Shown in pieces: positions 50,588 through 59,316 of a DNA stretch of 64,000 nucleotides (the first letter of the stretch is position 1; each line of letters begins with the position of its first letter). The stretch comes from CANLBN01 sp965230205 (GTDB taxonomy: Bacteria; Pseudomonadota; Gammaproteobacteria; Pseudomonadales; Cellvibrionaceae). A program made the position numbers and the translations under genes. The DNA lies in contig OZ245996.1 of assembly GCA_965230205.1 (NCBI GenBank), positions 3,162,001 through 3,226,000 of the forward strand. Reading direction: 5' to 3'. The notes under the pieces were generated by a model that did no database searches, was not told where the DNA came from, and saw nothing but the letters and a program-made list of their open reading frames with translations.

Positions 50588-51279
50588 AATTAGCGTTAAT
50601 TCCTGCCCGGGGTGGTAGTAAAAGGATTCCTCGAAAAAATATTAAAAATTTTTTTGGAAAACCAATTATCGAATATAGTATTTGTGCTGCGCTAAATTCA
50701 GGATGTTTTGATGAAGTTATAGTATCTACTGATGATTTAGAAATCGCTGAGATTTCTAAAAATCTAGGTGCCAAAGTACCATTCCTCCGTCCCTCTACAA
50801 TTTCAGATGATTATTCAACAACTGCAGATGTTGTTAAGCATGCAATTAGTTGGTATGAAGAGATTGGTCAAAAAATACAATATGTGTGTTGTATTTATGC
50901 AACATCTCCTTTTATTCGAAGTGCTGACATTGTGGAGGGGCTTTCTCGTTTAACTGATACCCAAGACGCTATGTATGCTTTTTCTATTACGAGCTTTCCG
51001 TTTCCCATTCAAAGAGGGGTCATTTTTGATAACGGTAAAATTAAGGCGCTTTACCCTGAATATTCTTCTGTTCGATCTCAGGATTTGCCTGAAGCATTTC
51101 ATGATGCAGGTCAGTTCTATTGGGGGAAAGCTGCGGCATATTTGTCAGATGTTCCTTTATTTTCTGAAGCATCTGTAGGTATAGAGATTCCAAGATATCG
51201 CTCCCAGGATATTGACACTTTGGATGATTGGAAAAGAGCAGAGGTTATGTACAAAGTGCTCAATGAATTAGGTGAGTAG
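50584..51279 (+). CDS. pseF: pseudaminic acid cytidylyltransferase, PseF
   Basis: 231 residues of the CMP-NeuAc synthetase family: LIPARGGSKRIPRKNIKNFFGKP at the N-terminus (nucleotide-binding loop), then YATSPFIRSADI and SQDLPEAFHDAGQFYWGK, the latter typical of PseF. Activates pseudaminic acid with CTP. Between pseC (4-nt overlap) and the pseG-pseH fusion (2-nt gap). Confidence 0.94.
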   Translation: MKLALIPARGGSKRIPRKNIKNFFGKPIIEYSICAALNSGCFDEVIVSTDDLEIAEISKNLGAKVPFLRPSTISDDYSTTADVVKHAISWYEEIGQKIQYVCCIYATSPFIRSADIVEGLSRLTDTQDAMYAFSITSFPFPIQRGVIFDNGKIKALYPEYSSVRSQDLPEAFHDAGQFYWGKAAAYLSDVPLFSEASVGIEIPRYRSQDIDTLDDWKRAEVMYKVLNELGE

Positions 51280-51281
51280 TT

Positions 51282-52790
51282 ATGAAAGTAGCAATTCGTG
51301 TTGATTCATCTAATGATATAGGTACTGGGCATGTTATGAGATGCATGTCTTTAGCTCAGCAAATGGTTCGTGAGGGAGCGGAAGTTACCTTTTATTCGAG
51401 GAATCTCCCAGGGAATATACTATCAGTATTAAGCAAAAACAGCTTTCCTGTCATATTATTGAATGAAAAAAATAGTTTGCATGACTCGACAACAGAAAAT
51501 ATATATTCTTCATGGATTCCTGTAACAGAAGAAGTTGACGCTGAAGAGTTTAACCGGAAGTGTCAAGTTGTAGACTTAATTATAGTTGATCATTATAGCT
51601 TATCGAAAACTTGGGAAACCATAGTTCACTCAAAACAAGCTAAAATAATGGCAATTGATGATCTGTTAAGAGATCATTGTGCTGATGTTATTATAGACCA
51701 GACATACCTTCGTAAACCTGAAGAATATATTGTAGAGCATCATTTTGATGGGCAAGTATTAGCCGGTTCTGACTATGCCATGCTGCGTACGGAATTTAAT
51801 CAGTTAAGAGAATGCCATAATAGGGTAATTGTAGGAAAACATAAAATACTCATAACGATGGGAGGCGTAGATAAGCTTAATGCAACTTTGAGGGTTTTAA
51901 AAGCCTTATCTATTGCAAGTTTAGATTGGGCCGATAATATTAACATTGTTTTGAGTGAGAAAGCACCACATTATACGTTAGTTAAAAAGTTCGTTGCTAC
52001 TCTTGATGATCGTTATAAATTGATAAATTTTACTAATGATATGGCTTCACTTATGTGTGAAGCAACCATTGCTATCGGTGCGCCTGGCACAACTTCATGG
52101 GAGAGAGCATGTTTAGGCCTTCCTAGTATACTAATTCCTATTGCTGAAAATCAATTAGATATAGCTTCTAAGCTAGAAAGTGTTAATGCTTCTATAGTTA
52201 TTGATTTTAATGAAATATCTACTTCTTTGCTAACAGCTTTAGGAAATATCAAGGAAAATTGGCAATCTTTTTCAGAAAAAAATGCCCAAATTTGTGATGG
52301 CCTAGGAACAAAAAGAATTTGTGCACATCTTTCGCCATTAAAGGCTAATGATGGGAAAAGTATTTTTTTGAAAAAAGCAACGAAGCAAGATATAGGAATA
52401 GTATATGCTTGGCAATCTGAGCCTGAAACTAGGTGTTTTTCTAGGACTACAGATGCTCCTTCAAAAGATAGGCATTTCAATTGGATGAGTCAAAAGCTTG
52501 AAGATTCTAATTGTTATTTCTATATAGTGCACCATGGCGAAGACCAAGCTGGAGTTATTCGTTTAGATAGAATTGCAGAAAAAAGTAAAGCTTATGAAAT
52601 ATCTATCTATTTTACAAAATCTAAAAAGCGATTAGGCTTGGCAAAACAAACACTGCAACTAATTAAAAAACTACATGAACCTGTTGACCTTTATGCTACA
52701 GTTTTTTCAGAAAATAAAGCATCAGTAGCTCTTTTTGAATCGTCAGGGTTTATTAGAAACTCAGAGACAGAATTTAAATTTGTTCGGTAA
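51282..52790 (+). CDS. pseG: PseG-PseH fusion: UDP-6-deoxy-AltdiNAc hydrolase plus GNAT N-acetyltransferase
   Basis: 502 residues. Residues about 1-345 are PseG (GT-B-like nucleotide-sugar hydrolase): RVDSSNDIGTGHVMRCMSLAQQM at the start, LIIVDHYSLSKTWE, ITMGGVDKLNATL and APGTTSWERACLGLPSILIP. Residues about 358-502 are a GNAT domain of PseH type: SEPETRCFSRTTDAPSKDRHFNWM and ALFESSGFIRNSE. PseH N-acetylates the amino sugar before PseG removes UDP, so the fusion joins two successive steps. No separate pseH is needed in the locus. Confidence 0.93.
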   Translation: MKVAIRVDSSNDIGTGHVMRCMSLAQQMVREGAEVTFYSRNLPGNILSVLSKNSFPVILLNEKNSLHDSTTENIYSSWIPVTEEVDAEEFNRKCQVVDLIIVDHYSLSKTWETIVHSKQAKIMAIDDLLRDHCADVIIDQTYLRKPEEYIVEHHFDGQVLAGSDYAMLRTEFNQLRECHNRVIVGKHKILITMGGVDKLNATLRVLKALSIASLDWADNINIVLSEKAPHYTLVKKFVATLDDRYKLINFTNDMASLMCEATIAIGAPGTTSWERACLGLPSILIPIAENQLDIASKLESVNASIVIDFNEISTSLLTALGNIKENWQSFSEKNAQICDGLGTKRICAHLSPLKANDGKSIFLKKATKQDIGIVYAWQSEPETRCFSRTTDAPSKDRHFNWMSQKLEDSNCYFYIVHHGEDQAGVIRLDRIAEKSKAYEISIYFTKSKKRLGLAKQTLQLIKKLHEPVDLYATVFSENKASVALFESSGFIRNSETEFKFVR

Positions 52791-52795
52791 ATGAT

Positions 52796-53845
52796 ATGAC
52801 TAAAGAAATTAAAATAGCAGGACGGCCTATAGGCGAACACTGTCCGCCATATATTATTGCTGAACTTTCTGCTAACCATAATGGAGATATTAATAGAGCA
52901 TTTAAGATAATAGAAGCTGCTAAGAAGGCTGGTGCTGATGCAATCAAGCTTCAAACTTATAGTGCGGATACTATCACTATCAATTGTGATAAGGAGGATT
53001 TTCAAATACATGGTGGTCTTTGGGATGGTAAGAACCTGTATGAACTTTATCAGTGGGCCCAAATGCCTTGGGATTGGCATAAACCTTTATTTGAAAAAGC
53101 AAGAAAGCTTGATATTACAATATTTAGTTCTCCTTTTGACGTTACGGCAGTCGATTTGTTAGAAGATCTTAATGCTCCAGCATATAAAATTGCTTCTTTT
53201 GAAGCTGTGGATATCCCTCTTATTCGTTATGTGGCTGCAACTGGAAAGCCTATGATTATTTCAACTGGCATGGCAGATCAAAATGAAATAAATGAAGCTG
53301 TTGATGCCGCTAGAAGTGCTGGTTGTAGTCAGCTAGTTGTATTGCATTGTGTTAGTGGTTATCCCGCCCCCGCAAGTGACTATAATTTAAAAACTATTAA
53401 TGATATTGCTAATCGTTTTAATGTAGTTGCAGGCTTATCTGATCATACGACTAGTAATACCACAGCTATTGCATCTATAGCTTTAGGTGCTTCTGTGATA
53501 GAAAAGCATGTGACTATGGATCGTAATGGTGGAGGTCCAGATGATAGTTTTTCCATTGAACCAAATGAGCTGGCTTTTCTTTGTAAAGAATCAAAAATAG
53601 CATGGTCTGCAAGAGGCGATGTGGATTATAAAAAGAAGGAGAGTGAAAAAGCTAATGTAAAATTCCGTCGATCATTATATGTTGTTAAAAATATAACTAA
53701 AGGCGATATAGTTAAAGATGGAGATATTAAAAGTATACGTCCTGGTTTTGGTGTTAACCCAAAATACTATGATCAAATTATAGGTCGCGTGGCTAAAGTC
53801 AATTTAGAATTTGGTACTCCAGTTAAGTTAGATGATTTTGAATGA
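52796..53845 (+). CDS. pseI: pseudaminic acid synthase, PseI
   Basis: 349 residues, NeuB family. The barrel has YIIAELSANHNGDINRAFKIIEAAKKAGADAIKLQTY (PseI-type start), FSSPFDVTAVDLL, KIASFEAVDIPLIRYVA and LSDHTTSNTTAI; the C-terminal SAF/antifreeze domain has RRSLYVVKNITKGDIVKD. Condenses 6-deoxy-AltdiNAc with phosphoenolpyruvate. Overlaps the amidotransferase gene by 4 nt. Confidence 0.95.
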   Translation: MTKEIKIAGRPIGEHCPPYIIAELSANHNGDINRAFKIIEAAKKAGADAIKLQTYSADTITINCDKEDFQIHGGLWDGKNLYELYQWAQMPWDWHKPLFEKARKLDITIFSSPFDVTAVDLLEDLNAPAYKIASFEAVDIPLIRYVAATGKPMIISTGMADQNEINEAVDAARSAGCSQLVVLHCVSGYPAPASDYNLKTINDIANRFNVVAGLSDHTTSNTTAIASIALGASVIEKHVTMDRNGGGPDDSFSIEPNELAFLCKESKIAWSARGDVDYKKKESEKANVKFRRSLYVVKNITKGDIVKDGDIKSIRPGFGVNPKYYDQIIGRVAKVNLEFGTPVKLDDFE

Positions 53846-54984
53846 AATATTGTAAAAAATGTTTAACAACAAATTTAAGGCCTAATGCATTTTTTAATCA
53901 TGAAGGGGTATGTATTGCTTGTCAATATTCTCACGAAAGTATTGAAGATGATCATGTATTAAAGCTAGAAATATTGAAGAAAAAAATTAAGAAAGCTAAA
54001 TCTAAGCTGAGAAAAAAAGGGGATTATGATTGTATTGTTGGTGTTAGTGGCGGTAAAGATAGCACGCGGCAAGCTCACTGGGTAAGAGATAGGTTAGGGC
54101 TTAAGCCGCTGTTAGTTTGTTGTGGTTACCCTCCTTTGCAAATGTCAGAAGTTGGCGCAGAGAACCTTTCAAACTTAATATCAATGGGGTTCGATTTAAT
54201 GGTAGCGACCCCAGCACCCCAAACTTCAGCTGAACTGTCTTTAGAGTCATTCCGAAAATTTGGTAATGTATGTAAATCAACGGAAATGGCCCTTTTTGCT
54301 AGCGTTCCACGCTTTGCTATTGATTTAGGAATAAATTTAATTTTTTGGGGGGAGAACCCTGCATTGCAAGTGGGGGATGCAGCAGTTGAAGGTTTAGATG
54401 AATTTGATGGAAATAATCTTCGTAAATTGAACACGTTAACTGATGGCGGCAATCGGTGGTTGATTGATGCTGTCGAACAAAAATACTTAAGTAGACATTA
54501 TTTTTATCCAGATGAGGTCGAATTTGAAAATAAAAAAATTAGCATTTTTTATCTAGGGCCAGCATGGGATGATTGGGATAATGAGGAAAATGCAACTTAC
54601 GCTGCACTAAGCGGATTAACTTTGAGGCCAAATGAAGAGCATATTACTGGTGATATATCTAATGCATCAATGTTAGATGAAGAATTTACTAATATTAATA
54701 TGATGCTTAAGTATTATAAATTTGGATTTGGTCGAGCCACTGACATAATTTGTGAAAAAATAAGAAATGGAGAGATAAGTAGAGAAGAGGGGATTCCCCT
54801 TGTTGAGTCTTATGATGGTGTTTGTGGTGATGTTATTATTGAAAAGTATTGTAAATATGTTGGTATTTCCATTTTAGAATTTTGGAATATTGTTAATAAG
54901 TGGCTTAATAAAGATTTGTTTATTTCTATCGAAGGTGGAAGACCAAAGAAAAAATTTAAAGTTGGAGTAGATCTTCATGATTGA
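53842..54984 (+). CDS. N-acetyl sugar amidotransferase (WbpG/PseA-like), PP-loop intact
   Basis: 380 residues. N-terminal zinc-ribbon-like cysteines (CKKCL and GVCIACQ), then the PP-loop ATPase motif GVSGGKDSTRQ at about 68-78. The rest matches WbpG/PseA amidotransferases (WGENPALQVGD; GFGRATDIICEKIRNGEISREEG). These convert an N-acetyl group to an acetamidino group, using ammonia from a HisH/HisF-like pair. Its immediate neighbours are exactly such a pair. The likely substrate is the pseudaminic acid of the preceding genes, or the second sugar; the former is favoured by the family and order. Confidence 0.9.
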   Translation: MKYCKKCLTTNLRPNAFFNHEGVCIACQYSHESIEDDHVLKLEILKKKIKKAKSKLRKKGDYDCIVGVSGGKDSTRQAHWVRDRLGLKPLLVCCGYPPLQMSEVGAENLSNLISMGFDLMVATPAPQTSAELSLESFRKFGNVCKSTEMALFASVPRFAIDLGINLIFWGENPALQVGDAAVEGLDEFDGNNLRKLNTLTDGGNRWLIDAVEQKYLSRHYFYPDEVEFENKKISIFYLGPAWDDWDNEENATYAALSGLTLRPNEEHITGDISNASMLDEEFTNINMMLKYYKFGFGRATDIICEKIRNGEISREEGIPLVESYDGVCGDVIIEKYCKYVGISILEFWNIVNKWLNKDLFISIEGGRPKKKFKVGVDLHD

Positions 54985-55609
54985 TATTGTTGATATTGGT
55001 AGTGGAAATGTTCAATCACTTAAAAATATATTGGCTTTACTAAAAGTTAATTCTCGAAGTGTCAGTAAGCCCAATCAGTTTCAGTCAAATACTATTATTC
55101 TTCCAGGAGTAGGCTCTGCTGGCCATTATATGAATAAGCTAAGAAATTCTGGCTTAGATAATTCTTTATTAGAACATGCACGAGAGGGGAGAAGAATTAT
55201 TGGAATTTGCTTAGGGTTTCAACTTCTTACGAAATACAGTGAGGAAGATGGCGGAGTTGATTGTCTAGGGTTAATTTCAGGAATAACAAGAAAACTTAAC
55301 GTGGACAGAAGTATTTCTTTTTCTCATACAGGATGGGAGCCGTTTAGTACGAGTTTAAATTTTTTTAAGGACGTTGGTGTTAAGCCAGAATTAAATTTAA
55401 CTAAAAAAAGAACATTGAATGGCCGAGTGTTTTATAACCACGAATACGGTGTTGTTGCTGGTGACGATTTTTATGCGATTAAAAATATTGAAAACCCTAA
55501 GTTTTTAGAATATTCCTCAATGATTGTTACAGGTAATATAATTGGAATGCAATTTCACCCAGAAAAAAGCCAATCAACAGGCTTACAGTTATTGGCAATG
55601 ATCTTATGA
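54977..55609 (+). CDS. hisH: HisH-like glutaminase subunit of the amidotransferase
   Basis: 210 residues, class I glutamine amidotransferase: ILPGVGSAGHYM (oxyanion strand), GICLGFQLL with the nucleophilic Cys, and MQFHPEKSQSTGLQ with the catalytic His and Glu. All triad residues are present, so it can release ammonia. Genomic location marks it as a paralogue of the histidine enzyme serving WbpG-type sugar amidination. Overlaps the genes on both sides (8 and 4 nt). Confidence 0.9.
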   Translation: MIDIVDIGSGNVQSLKNILALLKVNSRSVSKPNQFQSNTIILPGVGSAGHYMNKLRNSGLDNSLLEHAREGRRIIGICLGFQLLTKYSEEDGGVDCLGLISGITRKLNVDRSISFSHTGWEPFSTSLNFFKDVGVKPELNLTKKRTLNGRVFYNHEYGVVAGDDFYAIKNIENPKFLEYSSMIVTGNIIGMQFHPEKSQSTGLQLLAMIL

Positions 55610-56307
55610 GAATTGGTGCGAGTATTTTATTCTTTAATGGGTATTGTTATCAATCCTATGGCTGGGATATGTTTCGTCCTTTAGGTAACTTACAAACAGC
55701 TATAGATATTTTAGATGAATATGAAGTTGATGAAATTTCTATTGTGCGCCCTGTAAGATCTAATGATAAATTTGAAATATTTAAAAATGATATTAATTTG
55801 ATTAAATCTCTTAAAACAATTACTCCAGTTTCTTTTGGTGGAGGTATTAATCTATCTGCTAAACTTAATTTATTTTCTGGAGTTCCTATTGAAAGGTTGT
55901 GTCTATCTTCTTCTTTTGTTGAGATTAATAGGTCATTGGTAGAAGATGCTACAAATTTATTTGGTCGCCAAGCGATTGTTTCTTATTTGCCTATTAGAAT
56001 ACATAAAGACAAGGCCCAAGTATTTCACTGTGCAAGTGATAAATTTGTCGATTTGACTCATGATATTATAGAGTTTTGTTCATTATATTCTGATGAAGTT
56101 GTTATTTATGATGTTGAGCACGATGGTGATAATGATAAATTTGATTTTGAACTTTTAAGCTTTATTGATTTACCGCCATCAAAATTAATTATTTCTGGAG
56201 GTGTTGGTAAAGAATCTATTCAAAAAGCTTATGAATTAGGAATATCCTGTTCATTGATTGAAAATAGAGTATTACACAGAGAGAATTCCGTTGAATATTA
56301 TAGATAG
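55606..56307 (+). CDS. hisF: divergent HisF-like barrel lacking both catalytic aspartates
   Basis: 233 residues (HisF is about 250-258). The barrel is recognisable by SFGGGINLSAKL (PFTVGGGI of HisF), RQAIVSYLPIRI and LIISGGVGKESIQKAYELG. At the first catalytic Asp, HisF reads CLDV; here it reads ILFF. At the second, AIDAK is here YLPIRI. It therefore cannot be a cyclase, but could still channel ammonia from the HisH partner to WbpG. The gene is strongly AT-rich, overlaps hisH by 4 nt and the next gene by 17 nt. Confidence 0.82.
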   Translation: MRIGASILFFNGYCYQSYGWDMFRPLGNLQTAIDILDEYEVDEISIVRPVRSNDKFEIFKNDINLIKSLKTITPVSFGGGINLSAKLNLFSGVPIERLCLSSSFVEINRSLVEDATNLFGRQAIVSYLPIRIHKDKAQVFHCASDKFVDLTHDIIEFCSLYSDEVVIYDVEHDGDNDKFDFELLSFIDLPPSKLIISGGVGKESIQKAYELGISCSLIENRVLHRENSVEYYR

Positions 56308-57493
56308 TAAGCAATTATGTCTGAATTGTCTGTATGATCATAAACATCCGTTTGGAATAACTTTTTCCTCCGATAGTATCTGCTCGGGCTGTATAACACA
56401 TACTGAAAAAGATAAAATAGATTGGCTAAAGAGAAAAGAATTATTTGATTTGTTAATTGCTTCAATTCTTAAGGGTAGAAAAAGAGCATATGATTGTGTG
56501 ATCCCAACAGTTGGAGATGCTGAAGATTACTATGTGGTTAAAAAAGTTTTGGAAAATAATCTTAACCCTTTAATCGTTTGTGTTAATGATTATTTCATGA
56601 ATGATATTGGTTGGCATAATTTACATAATTTAATTACACACTTTGACTTAGATTCAATTGTTTATAATCCAAATATAGTTACTTATAAAGAACTTGTAAG
56701 AACAACATTAAGAAAAATGGATCATATGCTTTGGCCTGCCATAGCATTGAGGTCTTCATTTCCAGCTCATATTGCTCTGCAACGCAAAATCCCTTTGATT
56801 ATTTGGGGGCAAAATCAACCGTTGGAACAGGTTGGTAAATATTCTCATATGGATTCCGTGGAAATGAGTAAATGGAGTCGTGTTGAACATGATTTGTTTG
56901 GTTTTGATGTTGATGCTGTTGTTGGTTCTGGGGCACAAGTTGATATCCAAAACTTAAATTATTACAGATACCCTCTTGTTAAGGGGCTCGGCGAAGGAAA
57001 AGTCAAAGGGTTATATTTAAGTAATTATTTTAGGTGGGATCCTTTAAGTCAGAATCAACAGTCGCTTTCTCAAGGTTATAGAACGCAATCACAGACGGCC
57101 ACATTTGATATCTACGAGCGTGCTGGTAGCTCAGTATACTATGGTATACATGATATATTGAAGTTTAAAAGGTGTGGATATAGAAAAATTAGGGATCAAT
57201 TATGTAGAGAAATTCGCCACGGTCGAGTCTCTAGAGAAGAGGCATTAAGTATTGAATCTTTATATACTTCTTCTAAGGTTGACATTTCTGGCTTCTTTAA
57301 ATGGCTAGGAGTTACAAAGAGTGGTTTGGATTGGTTTATCGAAAAGCGATTAAAAGATGTTAATGGTTTTATAACTACAACAGGTTTTAATGAGCCAAAA
57401 ATAAATATTCCCTCTAAAATTCAGGAGCTATTAGTCGATTCTAATGGACCAGAGAGAAACTTTGTTGAATATGGAAAAGGTATTTATTTATGA
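56291..57493 (+). CDS. second WbpG-like protein with degenerate PP-loop
   Basis: About 400 residues from TTG 56291 (GAGAG about 8 nt upstream; a TTG at 56258 is further inside hisF). It keeps the N-terminal cysteine pairs (CLNCL, ICSGC), WGQNQPLEQVGKYSH and the C-terminal GYRKIRDQLCREIRHGRVSREEAL helix of the WbpG family. However, the PP-loop SGGKDS of its neighbour is replaced by TVGDAED at about residues 78-84, so ATP-dependent chemistry is doubtful. It may be a structural or regulatory partner, or act on a different donor. 17-nt overlap with hisF. Confidence 0.8.
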   Translation: MNIIDSKQLCLNCLYDHKHPFGITFSSDSICSGCITHTEKDKIDWLKRKELFDLLIASILKGRKRAYDCVIPTVGDAEDYYVVKKVLENNLNPLIVCVNDYFMNDIGWHNLHNLITHFDLDSIVYNPNIVTYKELVRTTLRKMDHMLWPAIALRSSFPAHIALQRKIPLIIWGQNQPLEQVGKYSHMDSVEMSKWSRVEHDLFGFDVDAVVGSGAQVDIQNLNYYRYPLVKGLGEGKVKGLYLSNYFRWDPLSQNQQSLSQGYRTQSQTATFDIYERAGSSVYYGIHDILKFKRCGYRKIRDQLCREIRHGRVSREEALSIESLYTSSKVDISGFFKWLGVTKSGLDWFIEKRLKDVNGFITTTGFNEPKINIPSKIQELLVDSNGPERNFVEYGKGIYL

Positions 57494-57537
57494 ATGCTGC
57501 AAGCTTTTTTAATTTTGAAGGGAAGCGAGTTAAATGA
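57490..57537 (+). pseudogene. 16-codon mini-ORF, possible remnant of an SDR gene (ptmA-like)
   Basis: ATG 57490 overlaps the previous stop (ATGA), and the frame encodes MNAASFFNFEGKRVK, ending in TGA that overlaps the ATG of neuA. The peptide looks like the first 15 residues of a short-chain dehydrogenase (F-x-x-x-G-K-R-V before the TGxxxGxG motif), but stops before the Rossmann motif. In Campylobacter an SDR gene (ptmA) precedes the cytidylyltransferase at this point. A short leader peptide that couples translation is the alternative. Confidence 0.4.
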
Positions 57538-58229
57538 ACTGGACAAAAATAGTTGGTCTAATCCCTGCCCGAAAAGGATCTAAAGGTTTAATAGACAAAA
57601 ATATTAAAGTTGTTGCAGGTAAACCGTTGATCGGTTACACGATAGAAGCGGCTAAAGAATCTGTTTTAGATGAAGTATATGTATCATCGAATGATGACAG
57701 AGTAGAAAAAATTGCTCAAAGAGAAAACGTATACTTTATTGATCGCCCTGATGAGCTAAGTTCTGATGCTTCTTCAGCTAACGATGTTATTTCACATTTT
57801 ATTAGTATGCTTAGATCTCAATATGGAAGCGAGGTGTTGTCATATTTAATCATCTATTTACAGCCGACATCACCACTAAGGACTTCGCAACATATTAATT
57901 CTTGTATTCATATGATGAAGGAAAATGGCTGTAATTGCTCTATTAGCGTTACTGAAAATAAGGATACGCCCTATAAGTATTTTTCATTAGATGATAATGG
58001 AAAATTGCAATCCCTTTTTTCCGAGAGTTTGACAAATGCAAGGAGGCAGGACTTACCGATAACTTTTAAAGCAAATGGTGCAATATATTGTTTTCTGGTT
58101 AAAGATTTTATAAGTAATAATTCTATACCTAGTAATGGTAGCTTGCCTTATATTATGTCATTTGAAGATAGTGTTGATATAGATGATAGCAAGGATCTAG
58201 AAATTTTTTCTAAATATCTTAAGTGTTAA
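57534..58229 (+). CDS. neuA: acylneuraminate/legionaminate cytidylyltransferase (NeuA/LegF-type)
   Basis: 231 residues: IVGLIPARKGSKGLIDKNIKVVAGKPLIGYTIEAA (nucleotide-binding start), YLQPTSPLRTSQHI, SVTENKDTPYKYF, RRQDLPITFKANGAIY and DSVDIDDSKDLE. Distinct from pseF upstream and closer to CMP-Neu5Ac/CMP-Leg synthases. Activates a second nonulosonic acid with CTP. Coupled by ATGA to the mini-ORF; neuB follows. Confidence 0.9.
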   Translation: MNWTKIVGLIPARKGSKGLIDKNIKVVAGKPLIGYTIEAAKESVLDEVYVSSNDDRVEKIAQRENVYFIDRPDELSSDASSANDVISHFISMLRSQYGSEVLSYLIIYLQPTSPLRTSQHINSCIHMMKENGCNCSISVTENKDTPYKYFSLDDNGKLQSLFSESLTNARRQDLPITFKANGAIYCFLVKDFISNNSIPSNGSLPYIMSFEDSVDIDDSKDLEIFSKYLKC

Positions 58230-58269
58230 TATTTTTTAGTTGTTTGATTTGTTCAAAGGTGTTTTAAGT

Positions 58270-59316
58270 ATGGGGAATAAAAGTTTTAAAATAGGCTCAG
58301 TGATTATTGGTGAAAATTATCCTCCAGAAATAATTGCCGAAATAGGAATTAATCATAATGGTAGTTTGGCCGTAGCAAAAGAGATGGCAAAGTCAGCAAT
58401 TAACGCAGGCGCAAAGATTATTAAACACCAGACTCATATTGCTGAAGCAGAAATGGCAAATGAGGCTAAAGATATCCAGCCTATTAATGCAGATAAAAAT
58501 ATCTATGATCTTATTGATCAATGTAGTCTCTCGGAAGATGAAGAATATAGTTTAATGAAATATGTTCAATCAGAGGGAGGCACTTTTATTAGCACCCCAT
58601 TTTCTCGTGAGGCAGTTGATAGACTAAATAATTTTGGTGTGCCAGCGTTTAAAATTGGTTCGGGGGAAAATAGCAATCCAGGTTTAATGGATTATGTATT
58701 AAAAGAAGGAAAGCCAGTTATTGTAAGTTTAGGGATGGCAAATATTGAGCTAATGAAAAATGTAATCAGTAAGCTTCAGGCTGGCGGGGTAGATCATTGT
58801 GTTTTTCATTGTGTAAATCTTTATCCTACACCTTTCGAGCATGCTTCGTTGTCTATGATCACAAGACTTAAAAGCCTATTTCCTGATACCCTGATAGGTT
58901 ATTCTGATCATACTATAGGCGTTGAAGCTTTAATTTCTGCGGTATCCTTAGGAGCAGTTCTACTTGAAAAACATTTTGTTGATCATTCTGGTAGAGTCGG
59001 CCCAGATGTCATTTGCTCAGCAACGGAAAAACAGCTCAAATATGCGATTGAATCTACTAAGAATATATACTCTGCGTTGCCTAATATCGCTGACTTTGAC
59101 AATCGGCCGGATAAAATTACAGCAGATTTTGCTCATGCATCTATAGTAAGCTCTTGCCCTATAAAAAAAGGACAGAAGATAATGCCTGATATGATAACAA
59201 CAAAGCGTCCAGGTAAAGGTGGAATTCCGGCGTCATCTATTGATGCTGTTCTGGGGTGTATTATTAATGAAGATGTTGGTGAAAATCAATTAATTACTTG
59301 GGAAATGGTGAAGTAA
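58270..59316 (+). CDS. neuB: N-acetylneuraminate (or legionaminate) synthase, NeuB-type
   Basis: 348 residues from ATG 58270. Motifs EIGINHNGSLAVAKEM, AGAKIIKHQTHI, STPFSREAVDRL, FKIGSGE, LYPTPFEH, GYSDHTIG, GPDVICSATEKQL and a C-terminal SAF domain with RPGKGGIPAS resemble Neu5Ac synthase (Campylobacter NeuB1-like) more than LegI as I recall them. Condenses a mannosamine-type sugar with PEP. The upstream SD is modest (AAGG 12 nt before). Clearly distinct from pseI. Confidence 0.9.
   Translation: MGNKSFKIGSVIIGENYPPEIIAEIGINHNGSLAVAKEMAKSAINAGAKIIKHQTHIAEAEMANEAKDIQPINADKNIYDLIDQCSLSEDEEYSLMKYVQSEGGTFISTPFSREAVDRLNNFGVPAFKIGSGENSNPGLMDYVLKEGKPVIVSLGMANIELMKNVISKLQAGGVDHCVFHCVNLYPTPFEHASLSMITRLKSLFPDTLIGYSDHTIGVEALISAVSLGAVLLEKHFVDHSGRVGPDVICSATEKQLKYAIESTKNIYSALPNIADFDNRPDKITADFAHASIVSSCPIKKGQKIMPDMITTKRPGKGGIPASSIDAVLGCIINEDVGENQLITWEMVK

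Noticed and set aside
57490..57537. Functional small protein gene
   Set aside because: Fifteen residues without independent support; listed instead as a possible remnant or coupling leader.
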